A stretch of DNA of 21,494 nucleotides from DATATV01 sp035551355 (GTDB lineage: Bacteria; Actinomycetota; Actinomycetes; Mycobacteriales; Pseudonocardiaceae). How positions within the stretch are numbered: position 1 is the stretch's first letter; each line of letters begins with the position of its first letter. The notes under the pieces were generated by a model. That model had not been told where the DNA came from. It saw only the letters and a program-made list of their open reading frames with translations, and searched no databases. The DNA lies in contig DASZNF010000049.1 of the NCBI GenBank assembly GCA_035551355.1, positions 1-21,494 on the forward strand. The letters run 5' to 3'. Shown one piece after another: positions 1 through 7,002 of this stretch. Made by a program: the position numbers and the translations under genes.

Positions 1-272
1 AGGAGTTCAAGGGCACCGGTAACGCGGAGCTGAAGCTGGACCGCAAGATCGCCGACAAGCGGGTCTTCCCGGCGGTGGACGTGGACCAGTCCTCCACGCG
101 TAAGGAGGAGCTGCTGCTGTCTCCGGACGAGCTGGCGGTCAACCGCATGCTGCGCCGGGTGCTGCACACGCTGGATCACCAGCAGGCCATCGAGGTGCTG
201 CTGGATCAGTTGCGCAGCACCAAGACCAACGACGAACTACTGCGGCAGATCGCCGTGAAGAACGCCCGCTGA
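1..272 (+). CDS. rho: Transcription termination factor Rho, C-terminal end (5' truncated by window edge)
   Basis: The open frame enters at base 3 and encodes the last 89 residues of a Rho-type RNA-dependent ATPase helicase, which terminates transcription. It contains the family signature FKGTGNAEL, then the K-R-x-FPAVDV strand, then the SxTRKEELLLSPDEL segment (R-loop region), then the C-terminal helices with LRRVL and QQAIEVLL. The end is unusual. Actinobacterial Rho proteins, as I recall them, finish with a QVSKTTP-like tail, while this one ends in IAVKNAR. It could therefore be a diverged or second Rho, or simply lineage variation. The stop lies 2 bases from the stop of the convergent next gene. 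Neither rpmE nor prfA, the usual followers of rho, is present downstream. The identity to the Rho family is secure; whether it is the housekeeping copy is not. Confidence 0.9.
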   Translation, partial: EFKGTGNAELKLDRKIADKRVFPAVDVDQSSTRKEELLLSPDELAVNRMLRRVLHTLDHQQAIEVLLDQLRSTKTNDELLRQIAVKNAR

Positions 273-274
273 GG

Positions 275-859
275 CTATTTCTGGGGGTAGATCGTCTCGC
301 CGCGGGCGAGCATCTCCACGAAGCCGGCGATTCGCCTGGCCCGCGTCTCGGCCCGCTTCGCCTGCCCGACCCGATAGCACACCGCGAACCGGTTGCGGCT
401 GCTCAGCCGATCGAACATGGCCTGTGCGCCAGGGTTTCCGGCCAGCGCGGCCAGCAGATCCTCGGGCGTCTCGTTGGCCGCCGGACCGGCGTAGGCCGCG
501 CCCCAGCGCCCGTCGGCCCGGGCCCGGTCCACCTCGGCCAGTCCGGCCGGATGCATCTCGCCCCGCTCGATCAATTCGGTCACGATTCCGACATTGCGTT
601 GCGACCACGGGCTGCGCGCCCGGCGCGGGGTGAAGCGCTGCCGGTAGGTGCGCTCGTCCCGGCGGCCGACCTGCCCGTCGATCCAGCCGTGCCGCAACGC
701 CTCCAGCAGTGCCTCGTCGTAGGTCAGCGAGGTCGGCTCGGTGGTGCCCTTCTTGGCCAGCACCAGCCACACCCCGGCCGGATCGGCATGGTTGTCCGCC
801 AGCCAGGACCGCCAGCCGGCCGCGGCGGCCAGCACCAGCTCGGGAAGTTCACTCGCCAT
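275..859 (-). CDS. YdeI/OmpD-associated (OmdA) family protein
   Basis: The 194-residue product matches the bacteriocin-protection YdeI/OmpD-associated family. It shows an N-terminal W-x-x-WLA segment, the GVWLVLAKKGT strand, the LLEALRHGWIDGQ helix, the YRQRFTPRRARSPWSQRN stretch and a C-terminal RARRIAGFVEMLARGETIYP tail typical of the family. The biochemical role is not established, and the name comes from enterobacterial relatives linked to peptide resistance. It is probably cytoplasmic, with no signal peptide or membrane segment. ATG at 859 is preferred because it begins right before the conserved part, but it has no clear ribosome site. A GTG at 877 preceded by GGAAG is the alternative and would add six residues. 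The gene converges on rho with a 2-base gap. Confidence 0.8.
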   Translation of the reverse strand: MASELPELVLAAAAGWRSWLADNHADPAGVWLVLAKKGTTEPTSLTYDEALLEALRHGWIDGQVGRRDERTYRQRFTPRRARSPWSQRNVGIVTELIERGEMHPAGLAEVDRARADGRWGAAYAGPAANETPEDLLAALAGNPGAQAMFDRLSSRNRFAVCYRVGQAKRAETRARRIAGFVEMLARGETIYPQK

Positions 860-938
860 GGTTGGCCAGTCTGGCACGGCTTCCGGTGCGCGAACGGGTT
901 AACCTCGAACAACAGCGAGTCCATTTCCGAGGAGTGCC

Positions 939-1772
939 ATGGCCCGGCGGGCGCAGGTGCGCGCGATCCACGACGAGACCACCCAGGCGGGCGAGCCCGC
1001 AGGCGAGGAGTCCGGCAGCGGGGTGAAGTCGGCCCGGCGCGCGGTCGAGTTGCTGGAGATGGTCGCGGAGAACCATGCCTGGATCTCCCTGGCCGAACTG
1101 CACACCCGCACCGGATTTCCGCGCTCCAGCCTGCACGGGCTGCTGCGCACCCTGCGCGATGTCGGCTGGATCGAGGCCGACGACGCGGGCACCAAGTTCC
1201 GGCTCGGGGTGCGCGCGCTGATCTGCGGCACCGCCTACCTGGACCGGGACCCGGCGATCCCGTACGCGGCCGAGGCGCTGGAACGGGTCCGCGAGCAGAC
1301 CGGGTTCACCGCGCACTACGCCCGGCTCAACGGGTCCGAGGTGGTCTACCTGGAGACCCGGGAATCGCGGCACTCGGTGCACCTGGTGTCCCGGGTCGGC
1401 CGCACGCTGCCCGCGCACGCCACCGCGCTGGGCAAGGCGTTGCTGGCCGAACTGGCCGACGACGAACTGACCGAGCTCCTGCCGGCCGCGATGCCCGCAC
1501 TGACCCCGAACACGGTCGCCGACCGGGAAAAGCTGCGCGCTGAGTTGGCCGTGGTGCGCGAGCGCGGCTACGCCACCGAACGCGAGGAAGGCACCACCGG
1601 AGTGACATGCGCGGCGGCCGTGGTGCCCTACCGCATTCCGGCTACCGACGCGATGAGCTGCTCGATGCCCGCCGAGCGGGTGACCGAGGCCGAGGCGCGC
1701 CGGGTGGCCGAACTGCTGGCCGAGGTGACCGCGGAACTGAGCCAGCGGTTGCGGCGGGCCGGAATCCGGTAG
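939..1772 (+). CDS. IclR-family transcriptional regulator
   Basis: This 277-residue protein has an N-terminal winged helix (about residues 25-90: AVELLEMV, then SLAELHTRTGFPRSSLHGLLRTL as the helix-turn-helix, then WIEADDAGTKFRLG as the wing). It is followed by the IclR effector domain (about 105-270), with the typical stretches RVGRTLPAHATALGKALLA, REEGTTGVTCAAAVV and AAELLAEVTAEL-like end helices. IclR proteins bind a small metabolite in the C-terminal domain and act as repressors or activators of catabolic genes. A GAGGAG ribosome site lies 5 bases before the ATG. It sits beside the lyase/transporter pair and is the most natural candidate to bind the paired operator at 4251-4358, since uronate and sugar catabolism is often under IclR control. 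That assignment is inference. The gene converges on the lyase, 59 bases apart, with no strong terminator between them. Confidence 0.93.
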   Translation: MARRAQVRAIHDETTQAGEPAGEESGSGVKSARRAVELLEMVAENHAWISLAELHTRTGFPRSSLHGLLRTLRDVGWIEADDAGTKFRLGVRALICGTAYLDRDPAIPYAAEALERVREQTGFTAHYARLNGSEVVYLETRESRHSVHLVSRVGRTLPAHATALGKALLAELADDELTELLPAAMPALTPNTVADREKLRAELAVVRERGYATEREEGTTGVTCAAAVVPYRIPATDAMSCSMPAERVTEAEARRVAELLAEVTAELSQRLRRAGIR

Positions 1773-1831
1773 CGCCGATGCCCGTAGCGCCGAGTGCCGT
1801 GCCCCCTCAGTCGCCGCACTGGTCCGGCTGA

Positions 1832-4240
1832 TCAGCGGACGGTGATTCGGTGGGTCGCGCCGAGGGCTCCGGTGACGTCGATGTCCAGTACCAGGCGGGA
1901 GCCCGCGGACACCACGGTGATCCGGGGATCTGACGCGGTCACCCGGCCGCGTAACCCGGTGACGGTTACCCGGATGTGTTGCTGGGTCTGGGCGGGGTCG
2001 GCCAGGGCCAGGTGCCAGCCGTCCCGATCTCGGCCCCACACAACGGAAGCCGGGCCGGAGACGGTCAGATCGCGCACTGTGCCCGCCGCGAAGAAGGTGG
2101 CCGCGACGAGATCCTGAGACAGCGCAATCGCTTGCTTCGTAACGGAATTCGCCAACACCCGGCAGTGGCCGGCCGCGCCGGAGCCCGCCGGCGCTCCGGG
2201 CAGCACCGCGTAGGCATAGCTCGCGCCCGCCGGTCGCACCCCGTGATCCAGCACGATCTGCTGAAATCGGCGGGTGTACGGATCGGCGGTGCCATGGGTG
2301 TTCGCGCCGGTGTCGATGTCCAGCCAGGTGCCGGTGCGGTCGGTCCGCAGCAACGTCACCGGGGCGTCTTCCAACAGCACATAGCTGCCAACTCCGGACA
2401 GGTGCAGGTTCCGCGCATGGGGCAGGACCGTGGAAATTCCGAGTTCGGTGGGCGCGGGGCGGTCGTCGGCCAGTAACAGCGCGGCGCCGTTGAAGCCCAG
2501 GTTGCGGTTCTCGATCGTCGTGCGTACCGGCGCGGCCGAGGAACCGGTGACGCCCGCGCCCAGACACACCACCACATCCGGGGTGAAGAACCAGGATTTG
2601 CGGGCGGACACCGTGCCGTCCTGGGACACGAAGTCAAGGCCATAAGCCCCATGGCCGGCGTCGAGGCTCGCGCCACCGGCGAACGCGGTCGAGGTGAGCG
2701 GGGGATCGGCGGCCAGCGCGGGCGGGGTGGCCGCGGACTCGGTGCTGCCGGGCAGCAACGTCGCATCCACGGTGGGCCAGTAGGCATCGCTGTAGTGGCC
2801 CTGCTGACCGGGCAGGAACGTGTAGAGCACCCCATCGCCGACATACCAGCCGTGCAGGTTCTGGCCGTTGATCGACTCGTACCGGCAGATCCGGGTCGAA
2901 CTCAGCCCCAGCGCGACACTCCACCCCTCGGTGACGTGCACCATCCGGTCCGTCTGCGGGAACGGCCGGTGCACCGCGGTGAACCGGGGCCGTGCCGGCT
3001 TTCCGGTCAGCAGTTCTTCGGCGTACTCGACCTCGGGCACGCCGACCGGTTGCAGCCCACCGGAAAACCGGGCCAAGCCGGACACGTCGAGATAGGGCGC
3101 CCAGGTGCCCTGGTCGATCCACTTCGCGGCCAGTCCGCCGAGTTCGGCCGCGGTCGGGTCAGGCGCGGTGCGGGCCAGGATCACGGTCGCCGCGATGAAC
3201 TGGTGGCCGGCGTCGTGGCCGGTTTCGCCCTGACGGGACAGCATCCGGCCGCGCACCGGCTCGGCCATCGCGCCGTCGATCAGGAACGGGGCGTAGACAT
3301 CGGTCACCGTCCGATAGCAGAAGTCGCGCACCGCAGAGGAAAGCGCCACCGAGGTGCCGGTGGTGACCGCGATCAGGTTGGCCAGGGCGGACAGCAGCAC
3401 CAGGCCGTAGTGGCCGGAGTAGGGGACCACGCCGTGCTGGATGAACGAGCCGTCGGTGTGGTAGCCGTCGCCGCTGGTCACCCGGGTGACCAGGCTGGCC
3501 GCGCCGCCGCCCGCGGTGTCGGTGACGGCCGCGATTCCGGTGGCGATTCGCGGCGGATCATTCGCCAATGCGCCGGACAGCACGGTGATCAGCGATTTGT
3601 CGGCCCGGTTCGCGCCGGTCTCCACCAGGCCGGGAGTGGCGGTGCGCTGGTTGGGGTCGGCCACGAATCGGAGCACCGGGCGGAGATAGCGGGCCAGGTC
3701 GGCGGCGGGCAGGGCGTCGCCGAGCGACACGATGATCTGTAGCAGCCAGTACGGCACGCCGATCTCGTAGACGTACCAGTTGCCGATCTCCGTGGTGTTC
3801 TCGTTGTATTGGTTGCGGTACAAGGTGTCCAGCGCGGTCAGGATGCGCCGGGGCTGATCGGCCCGGGCCGACAGCGCGGAGCCGGGCGTGGCCCAGTCCA
3901 CCGCGATGGTGCGCAGCCGGTAGTACATCAGCGGGAAGTAGGTGCTGCCCGGGCCGCTGGGCAGGTCCGGCCAGAGTTGTTCGCCGCTGACGTCCATGGC
4001 CGCGTCGTAGCCGACCGCGATCTCGTCCAGCGCGGCCAGGGCCTGGTCGCGGTGCGCGGAGGGGCGGCCGGCGCCGATCTGCAGTTCGCGGTACGCGGCG
4101 ATGATCCGCTCGGCGTCGAGGTCGGGAGCCGCGGCGCCCGGTCCGGCCGCGAACCCAGTAGGGGCGATGGTCAGGGCGGCGGTCCCGGCCAGGGCGGCCA
4201 CCGCGCCGGCCCGCAGCGCGGTGCGTCGGCTGAGCTGCAT
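1832..4240 (-). CDS. Tat-exported family 8 polysaccharide lyase (hyaluronate/chondroitin/xanthan lyase type)
   Basis: The 802-residue secreted enzyme is of the PL8 type, which cleaves uronic-acid polysaccharides by beta-elimination. The signal peptide (residues 1-32) carries SRRTALRAG, a twin-arginine motif, then a hydrophobic stretch and AxA. The alpha/alpha toroid follows (about 45-380), with NWYVYEIGVP near 154. Catalytic residues line up well: N211 in TGANR, H269 in DGSFIQH and Y278 in PYSGHYG. The H-to-Y spacing of 9 equals the His399/Tyr408 pair of pneumococcal hyaluronate lyase as I remember it. Arginines 330, 332 and 336 form the expected basic patch. Beta-sandwich domains fill the remainder. 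GGAGG lies 5 bases before the ATG. Exact substrate (hyaluronan, chondroitin, xanthan or another) cannot be read from the sequence. No GH88-type unsaturated glucuronyl hydrolase is nearby. Confidence 0.93.
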   Translation of the reverse strand: MQLSRRTALRAGAVAALAGTAALTIAPTGFAAGPGAAAPDLDAERIIAAYRELQIGAGRPSAHRDQALAALDEIAVGYDAAMDVSGEQLWPDLPSGPGSTYFPLMYYRLRTIAVDWATPGSALSARADQPRRILTALDTLYRNQYNENTTEIGNWYVYEIGVPYWLLQIIVSLGDALPAADLARYLRPVLRFVADPNQRTATPGLVETGANRADKSLITVLSGALANDPPRIATGIAAVTDTAGGGAASLVTRVTSGDGYHTDGSFIQHGVVPYSGHYGLVLLSALANLIAVTTGTSVALSSAVRDFCYRTVTDVYAPFLIDGAMAEPVRGRMLSRQGETGHDAGHQFIAATVILARTAPDPTAAELGGLAAKWIDQGTWAPYLDVSGLARFSGGLQPVGVPEVEYAEELLTGKPARPRFTAVHRPFPQTDRMVHVTEGWSVALGLSSTRICRYESINGQNLHGWYVGDGVLYTFLPGQQGHYSDAYWPTVDATLLPGSTESAATPPALAADPPLTSTAFAGGASLDAGHGAYGLDFVSQDGTVSARKSWFFTPDVVVCLGAGVTGSSAAPVRTTIENRNLGFNGAALLLADDRPAPTELGISTVLPHARNLHLSGVGSYVLLEDAPVTLLRTDRTGTWLDIDTGANTHGTADPYTRRFQQIVLDHGVRPAGASYAYAVLPGAPAGSGAAGHCRVLANSVTKQAIALSQDLVAATFFAAGTVRDLTVSGPASVVWGRDRDGWHLALADPAQTQQHIRVTVTGLRGRVTASDPRITVVSAGSRLVLDIDVTGALGATHRITVR

Positions 4241-4250
4241 CGCTCCTCCA

Positions 4251-4268
4251 TGTTCACACTCATGAACA
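4251..4268. promoter_or_regulatory. Operator copy 1 in lyase/transporter intergenic region
   Basis: The site is TGTTCA-CACTCA-TGAACA, a perfect inverted repeat that extends to 7 bp per arm at 4250-4269. It shares 13 of 18 positions, with the same centre of symmetry, with the second site at 4341-4358; the common form is TGTTCAC-N4-GTGAACA. It lies in the lyase leader, between the predicted transcription start near 4295 and the ribosome site, a position suited to repression. The protein that binds is unknown. The nearby IclR regulator is the first candidate, and a LacI or GntR protein elsewhere is possible. Confidence 0.6.
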
Positions 4269-4301
4269 TCGTCACGTAGAAGAACTCATTCGCGAAGTGT
4301 G

Positions 4302-4330
4302 AAGCTACTGTGACCTGCGCCTCATGTCAA
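4302..4330 (-). promoter_or_regulatory. Promoter of the polysaccharide lyase gene
   Basis: On the minus strand a perfect TTGACA -35 box (4325-4330) is followed after exactly 17 bases by TAGCTT (4302-4307), a TANNNT-type -10 box. Transcription would start near 4295, giving a leader of roughly 55 bases that contains operator copy 1. Operator copy 2 lies about 10 bases upstream of the -35 box. Confidence 0.65.
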
Positions 4331-4340
4331 CCGGCCTATT

Positions 4341-4358
4341 TGTTCACATACGTGAAGG
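4341..4358. promoter_or_regulatory. Operator copy 2 in lyase/transporter intergenic region
   Basis: The core is TTCAC-ATAC-GTGAA, a perfect 5-bp inverted repeat inside an 18-base block that aligns with copy 1 (first eight bases TGTTCACA identical). The centres of the two sites are 90 bp apart and bracket the lyase promoter, an arrangement compatible with looping. This copy is about 70 bases before the transporter start, so it may act on that gene too. No convincing transporter promoter could be picked out between it and 4428. Confidence 0.55.
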
Positions 4359-4427
4359 CTGTCGCTTTGTCGAATTGTTACCGTTCTACTGATTGTAGTC
4401 CGACTGTGACCATGTGACGGTTGGCAC

Positions 4428-5810
4428 ATGGCACAATCGGCGACGGTGCCGGTGCGGCAGCCGTGGAGCAGAACGTCGGTGACGTTCCTGTACTTCTTCG
4501 GCGCCCTCGGCGGCATCCTGTTCGGCTACGACCTCGGCGTCATCTCCGGCGTCCTGTTGTTCATCAAGAAAGTCTGGTCCCTGGGCTCGGTGGCCCAGGG
4601 CGTGGTGGGCGGCTGCCTGGCCGCGGGCGCGATGATCGGGGCCGCGCTGGCCGGGCGGCTCACCGACCGCCTTGGCAGACGGCGCACCATCATGCTGGCC
4701 GCGGTGATCTTCTCCATCGGCACGCTCGGCTGCGCCTTCGCCCCGAACTTCACCACCCTGGTGATCTTCCGGTTCGTGGTGGGCATCGCGGTCGGCTGCT
4801 CCTCGGCCACCGTGCCCACCTACCTGTCCGAGCTGGCCCCGGCCAAGGCGCGCGGCGCGCTGTCCACCCTCAACCAGCTGATGATCGTCTCGGGCATCCT
4901 GATCGCCTACATCGTGGACTGGGCGCTCAACGGTCCGGGCAACTGGCGGGCCATGTTCGCCGCCGCTCTGATTCCCGCGCTGCTGCTGTTGTTCGGCATG
5001 CTGGCCATGCCGGAAACCCCGCGCTGGCTGCTGAAAGCCGGTCGCGAGGAGGAAGCCCGCGCGGTGCTGGCCCGCACCCACCCCGAGGAGGCCATCGAGG
5101 GCGAGGTGAGCAGCATCCGGGAGGTGCTGCGGCTGGACTCGGAACAGAAGGGCCGGCTGCGCGACCTGGCCGCCAGGTGGGTGCGCCCGGCGCTGGTGGT
5201 GGCCTTGATCCTGGCCGTCGGCCAGCAGTTCTCCGGGGTCAATGCGATCAACCTCTACGCCCCGACCATGTTCACCAACCTCGGCTTCGGCAACTCCACC
5301 TCGCTGCTGGCCTCGGTGGTGCTGGGCGCGGTCAAGGTCGCGTTCACCGCGTGGGTCATCTTCATGGTGGACCGGTGGGGCCGCAAACCCTTGCTGCTGC
5401 TGGGAAACGTGTGCATGGCGGTGACCCTGGCGCTGCTCGGCGTCGCGGTTCTGACCATCCACAACCAGAACGCGGCCGGCATCGTCACGCTGATTCTGCT
5501 GATCGTCTACCTGGCCGGCTACGAACTCGGCTGGGGCGCGGTGGTCTGGGTGATGATGGCCGAGATCTTCCCGCTCAAGGTGCGCGGCGTCGGCATGGGC
5601 GTGAGCAGCGTGGTGCTGTGGGCGGCCACCTTCACCATCACCTTCGTCTTCCCGGTGATGGACAACGGACTGGGACTGGCCAAGTCGGCCTGGATATTCG
5701 CCGCGGTCAGCGTGGTGTTGTTCGGGTTGGTGCGCTGGCTGGTGCCGGAAACCAAGGGACGCAGTCTGGAGGAAATCGAACTCGATCTGCGGCACCGGGA
5801 AAAGGCCTGA
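4428..5810 (+). CDS. Sugar-porter family MFS transporter (XylE/GalP type)
   Basis: This is a 460-residue inner-membrane transporter with 12 predicted helices, of the sugar porter branch of the major facilitator superfamily (proton-coupled import of monosaccharides). Signature motifs are all present: FGYDLGVISG (32-41), the loop-2 motif GRLTDRLGRRR (76-86), PETPRWL (195-201) at the start of the central loop, QQFSGVNAINLYAP (266-279) at the sugar site, DRWGRKP in the second-half loop, and PETKGRSLEEIE near the end. The start ATG has only a weak upstream purine run. It is divergent from the lyase and shares the operator-bearing region with it, so it probably imports a sugar released by the island. 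Which sugar cannot be told. A run of six T follows the gene. Confidence 0.93.
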   Translation: MAQSATVPVRQPWSRTSVTFLYFFGALGGILFGYDLGVISGVLLFIKKVWSLGSVAQGVVGGCLAAGAMIGAALAGRLTDRLGRRRTIMLAAVIFSIGTLGCAFAPNFTTLVIFRFVVGIAVGCSSATVPTYLSELAPAKARGALSTLNQLMIVSGILIAYIVDWALNGPGNWRAMFAAALIPALLLLFGMLAMPETPRWLLKAGREEEARAVLARTHPEEAIEGEVSSIREVLRLDSEQKGRLRDLAARWVRPALVVALILAVGQQFSGVNAINLYAPTMFTNLGFGNSTSLLASVVLGAVKVAFTAWVIFMVDRWGRKPLLLLGNVCMAVTLALLGVAVLTIHNQNAAGIVTLILLIVYLAGYELGWGAVVWVMMAEIFPLKVRGVGMGVSSVVLWAATFTITFVFPVMDNGLGLAKSAWIFAAVSVVLFGLVRWLVPETKGRSLEEIELDLRHREKA

Positions 5811-5831
5811 CCGCCGCGTTCACGGTTTTTT
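5810..5831 (+). terminator. Weak candidate terminator after the transporter
   Basis: A short ACCG/CGGT stem around a 9-base loop is followed directly by TTTTTT (5826-5831). The stem is only 4 bp, so termination may be inefficient. It is listed because T-runs are rare in this window. Confidence 0.3.
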
Positions 5832-5879
5832 CCTGACCTGACAAGTATTGTCCGACGAACGGGCATTGACCGTGTGGCC

Positions 5880-5944
5880 GCGGGTCTCCAGTGTATAAGG
5901 CAGCCTGGCTTACCAAAGCCGTTCACCTGCGACTGGAGACCCGC
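5880..5944 (+). promoter_or_regulatory. 13-bp inverted repeat flanking the promoter region and covering the RBS of the chitinase-like gene
   Basis: GCGGGTCTCCAGT (5880-5892) is a perfect reverse complement of the bases at 5932-5944, with 39 bases between them. The right arm contains the GGAG ribosome site (5935-5938) and ends one base before the ATG. A TATAAG (5894-5899) inside the loop could be a -10 box. TTGACC at 5866-5871 lies 22 bases from it, too far for a normal -35. If transcription starts after TATAAG, the arms act as DNA operator halves. If RNA enters from upstream, they can fold and hide the ribosome site. Confidence 0.6.
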
Positions 5945-6895
5945 ATGCCCCGTGAACTCGGCAAAGCTCTGCTGACCGCGACCATCGCCCTGTTACCGTC
6001 GGCCCTGCTGGCGAGCACCGCGGTCGCTGCGGCGCCGGCCGCCACCCCGCACGGTTTCCCTGCTCATTACGCCGCGCCCTATCTGCAGATCGAGAGCGGG
6101 GACGCCGGCGATATGGCGGCCGACAAAAGCGCATCCGGCGACAAGTACTACACGCTCGCCTTTCTCATTCCGAAGTCCGGTTGCACCGCGGAATGGGAGG
6201 ACAGCGGCGATTCGGTCGGCGCGTTCACCAGTCAGATCAACTCGCTGAAATCCGCGGGTGGGGATGTCATCATCTCCTTCGGTGGCGCGTCCGGCGGCGA
6301 GCTGGCGCAGACCTGCACCTCGGTGTCCAGCCTGGAATCGGCCTACCAGAAGGTGGTCAGCACCTACGGGGTGACCCGGCTGGACTTCGACATCGAGGGC
6401 TCGGTGCTGGACGACACCGCGGCCAACTCCCGGCGCGACCAGGCGCTGGCCCAGTTGCAGAAGAACAATCCGTCGGTGCAGATCGACTACACCCTGCCGG
6501 TGGACCCGACCGGCCTGGAGTCCGATGCGCTGAACCTGTTGAAGGACGCCGACAGCAAGGGCGTCAAGGTCAGTCTGGTCGACATCATGACCATGGACTT
6601 CGGCGACGGCCAGAACGCGTTGTCCGACGCGGAAGCCGCGGCCAACGCCACCCACGGCCAGCTCGGGAGTGTCTACAGTGGACTTTCGTCCAGTGCGTTG
6701 TGGAACCTGATCGGCCTGACCCCGATCGCCGGCAAGAACGATGACAACGAGAACTTCACCCAGGCCAACGCGAGCACCCTGGAGAGCTTCGCGGCCGGCA
6801 AGGGCGTCGGCGAGCTGTCGTTCTGGGAGGTCGACGGCTACGACAAGGCCACCGGCTACGCCTACTCCAAGATCTTCACCAAGATCGGCTCCTGA
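5945..6895 (+). CDS. Secreted GH18 chitinase-like glycosidase
   Basis: The 316-residue protein has a Sec signal peptide (about 1-31, ending AVAAAPAA) and a single GH18-type barrel. GGDVIISFGGASGG (about 105-118) is the family SxGG strand. RLDFDIEG (145-152) is the catalytic strand, with D147, D149 and the acid E151. The first Asp of the canonical DxxDxDxE is Thr here. MTMDFGDG (about 215-222) and FWEVDGYD near the end complete the substrate groove. GH18 enzymes cleave beta-1,4 GlcNAc linkages with substrate-assisted catalysis. No carbohydrate-binding module is attached. Start chosen at 5945 because GGAG lies 6 bases upstream and the signal peptide begins there. A non-chitin GlcNAc substrate is possible. 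The gene is followed by a strong terminator. Confidence 0.85.
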   Translation: MPRELGKALLTATIALLPSALLASTAVAAAPAATPHGFPAHYAAPYLQIESGDAGDMAADKSASGDKYYTLAFLIPKSGCTAEWEDSGDSVGAFTSQINSLKSAGGDVIISFGGASGGELAQTCTSVSSLESAYQKVVSTYGVTRLDFDIEGSVLDDTAANSRRDQALAQLQKNNPSVQIDYTLPVDPTGLESDALNLLKDADSKGVKVSLVDIMTMDFGDGQNALSDAEAAANATHGQLGSVYSGLSSSALWNLIGLTPIAGKNDDNENFTQANASTLESFAAGKGVGELSFWEVDGYDKATGYAYSKIFTKIGS

Positions 6896-6904
6896 CAACG
6901 GAAT

Positions 6905-6937
6905 CGTGCGCCGGTGGCCTTCGGTCACCGGCGCGCG
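6905..6937 (+). terminator. Strong stem-loop terminator after the chitinase-like gene
   Basis: A 15-bp stem (6905-6919 with 6923-6937, including two G-T pairs) closes on a 3-base loop TTC. The core GCGCCGGTG/CACCGGCGC is perfect. There is no T-run after it, as is common for actinomycete terminators. It begins 10 bases after the stop codon. Confidence 0.75.
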
Positions 6938-6967
6938 GCTGTCTGCGGCCAGAAGCGGTCAGCGGCG

Positions 6968-6996
6968 TTGACCTGGCGTCCGCGGTCGCACACGCT
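6968..6996 (+). promoter_or_regulatory. Candidate promoter for a leaderless rhamnosidase mRNA
   Basis: TTGACC (6968-6973), a 17-base spacer and CACGCT (6991-6996) are followed after 6 bases by the GTG start codon. The -10 hexamer keeps the two most conserved positions (A2, T6). No ribosome site precedes the GTG, which fits transcription starting at the start codon itself. The prediction rests on pattern and spacing only. Confidence 0.4.
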
Positions 6997-7002
6997 ACGC
7001 GC

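Noticed and set aside
849..2567. Long minus-strand open frame across the IclR gene
   Set aside because: Arg/Pro/Gly-rich shadow of real genes in high-GC DNA; no domain, overlaps two well-supported genes.
4386..5795. Long minus-strand open frame opposite the MFS transporter
   Set aside because: His/Gln-rich nonsense composition typical of an antisense shadow.
5880..5944. DasR-type or Streptomyces chitinase direct-repeat site upstream of the GH18 gene
   Set aside because: ACTGGAGACC resembles but lacks the central TCT of the ACTGGTCTAGACC-type site, and the repeats are inverted and 39 bases apart.
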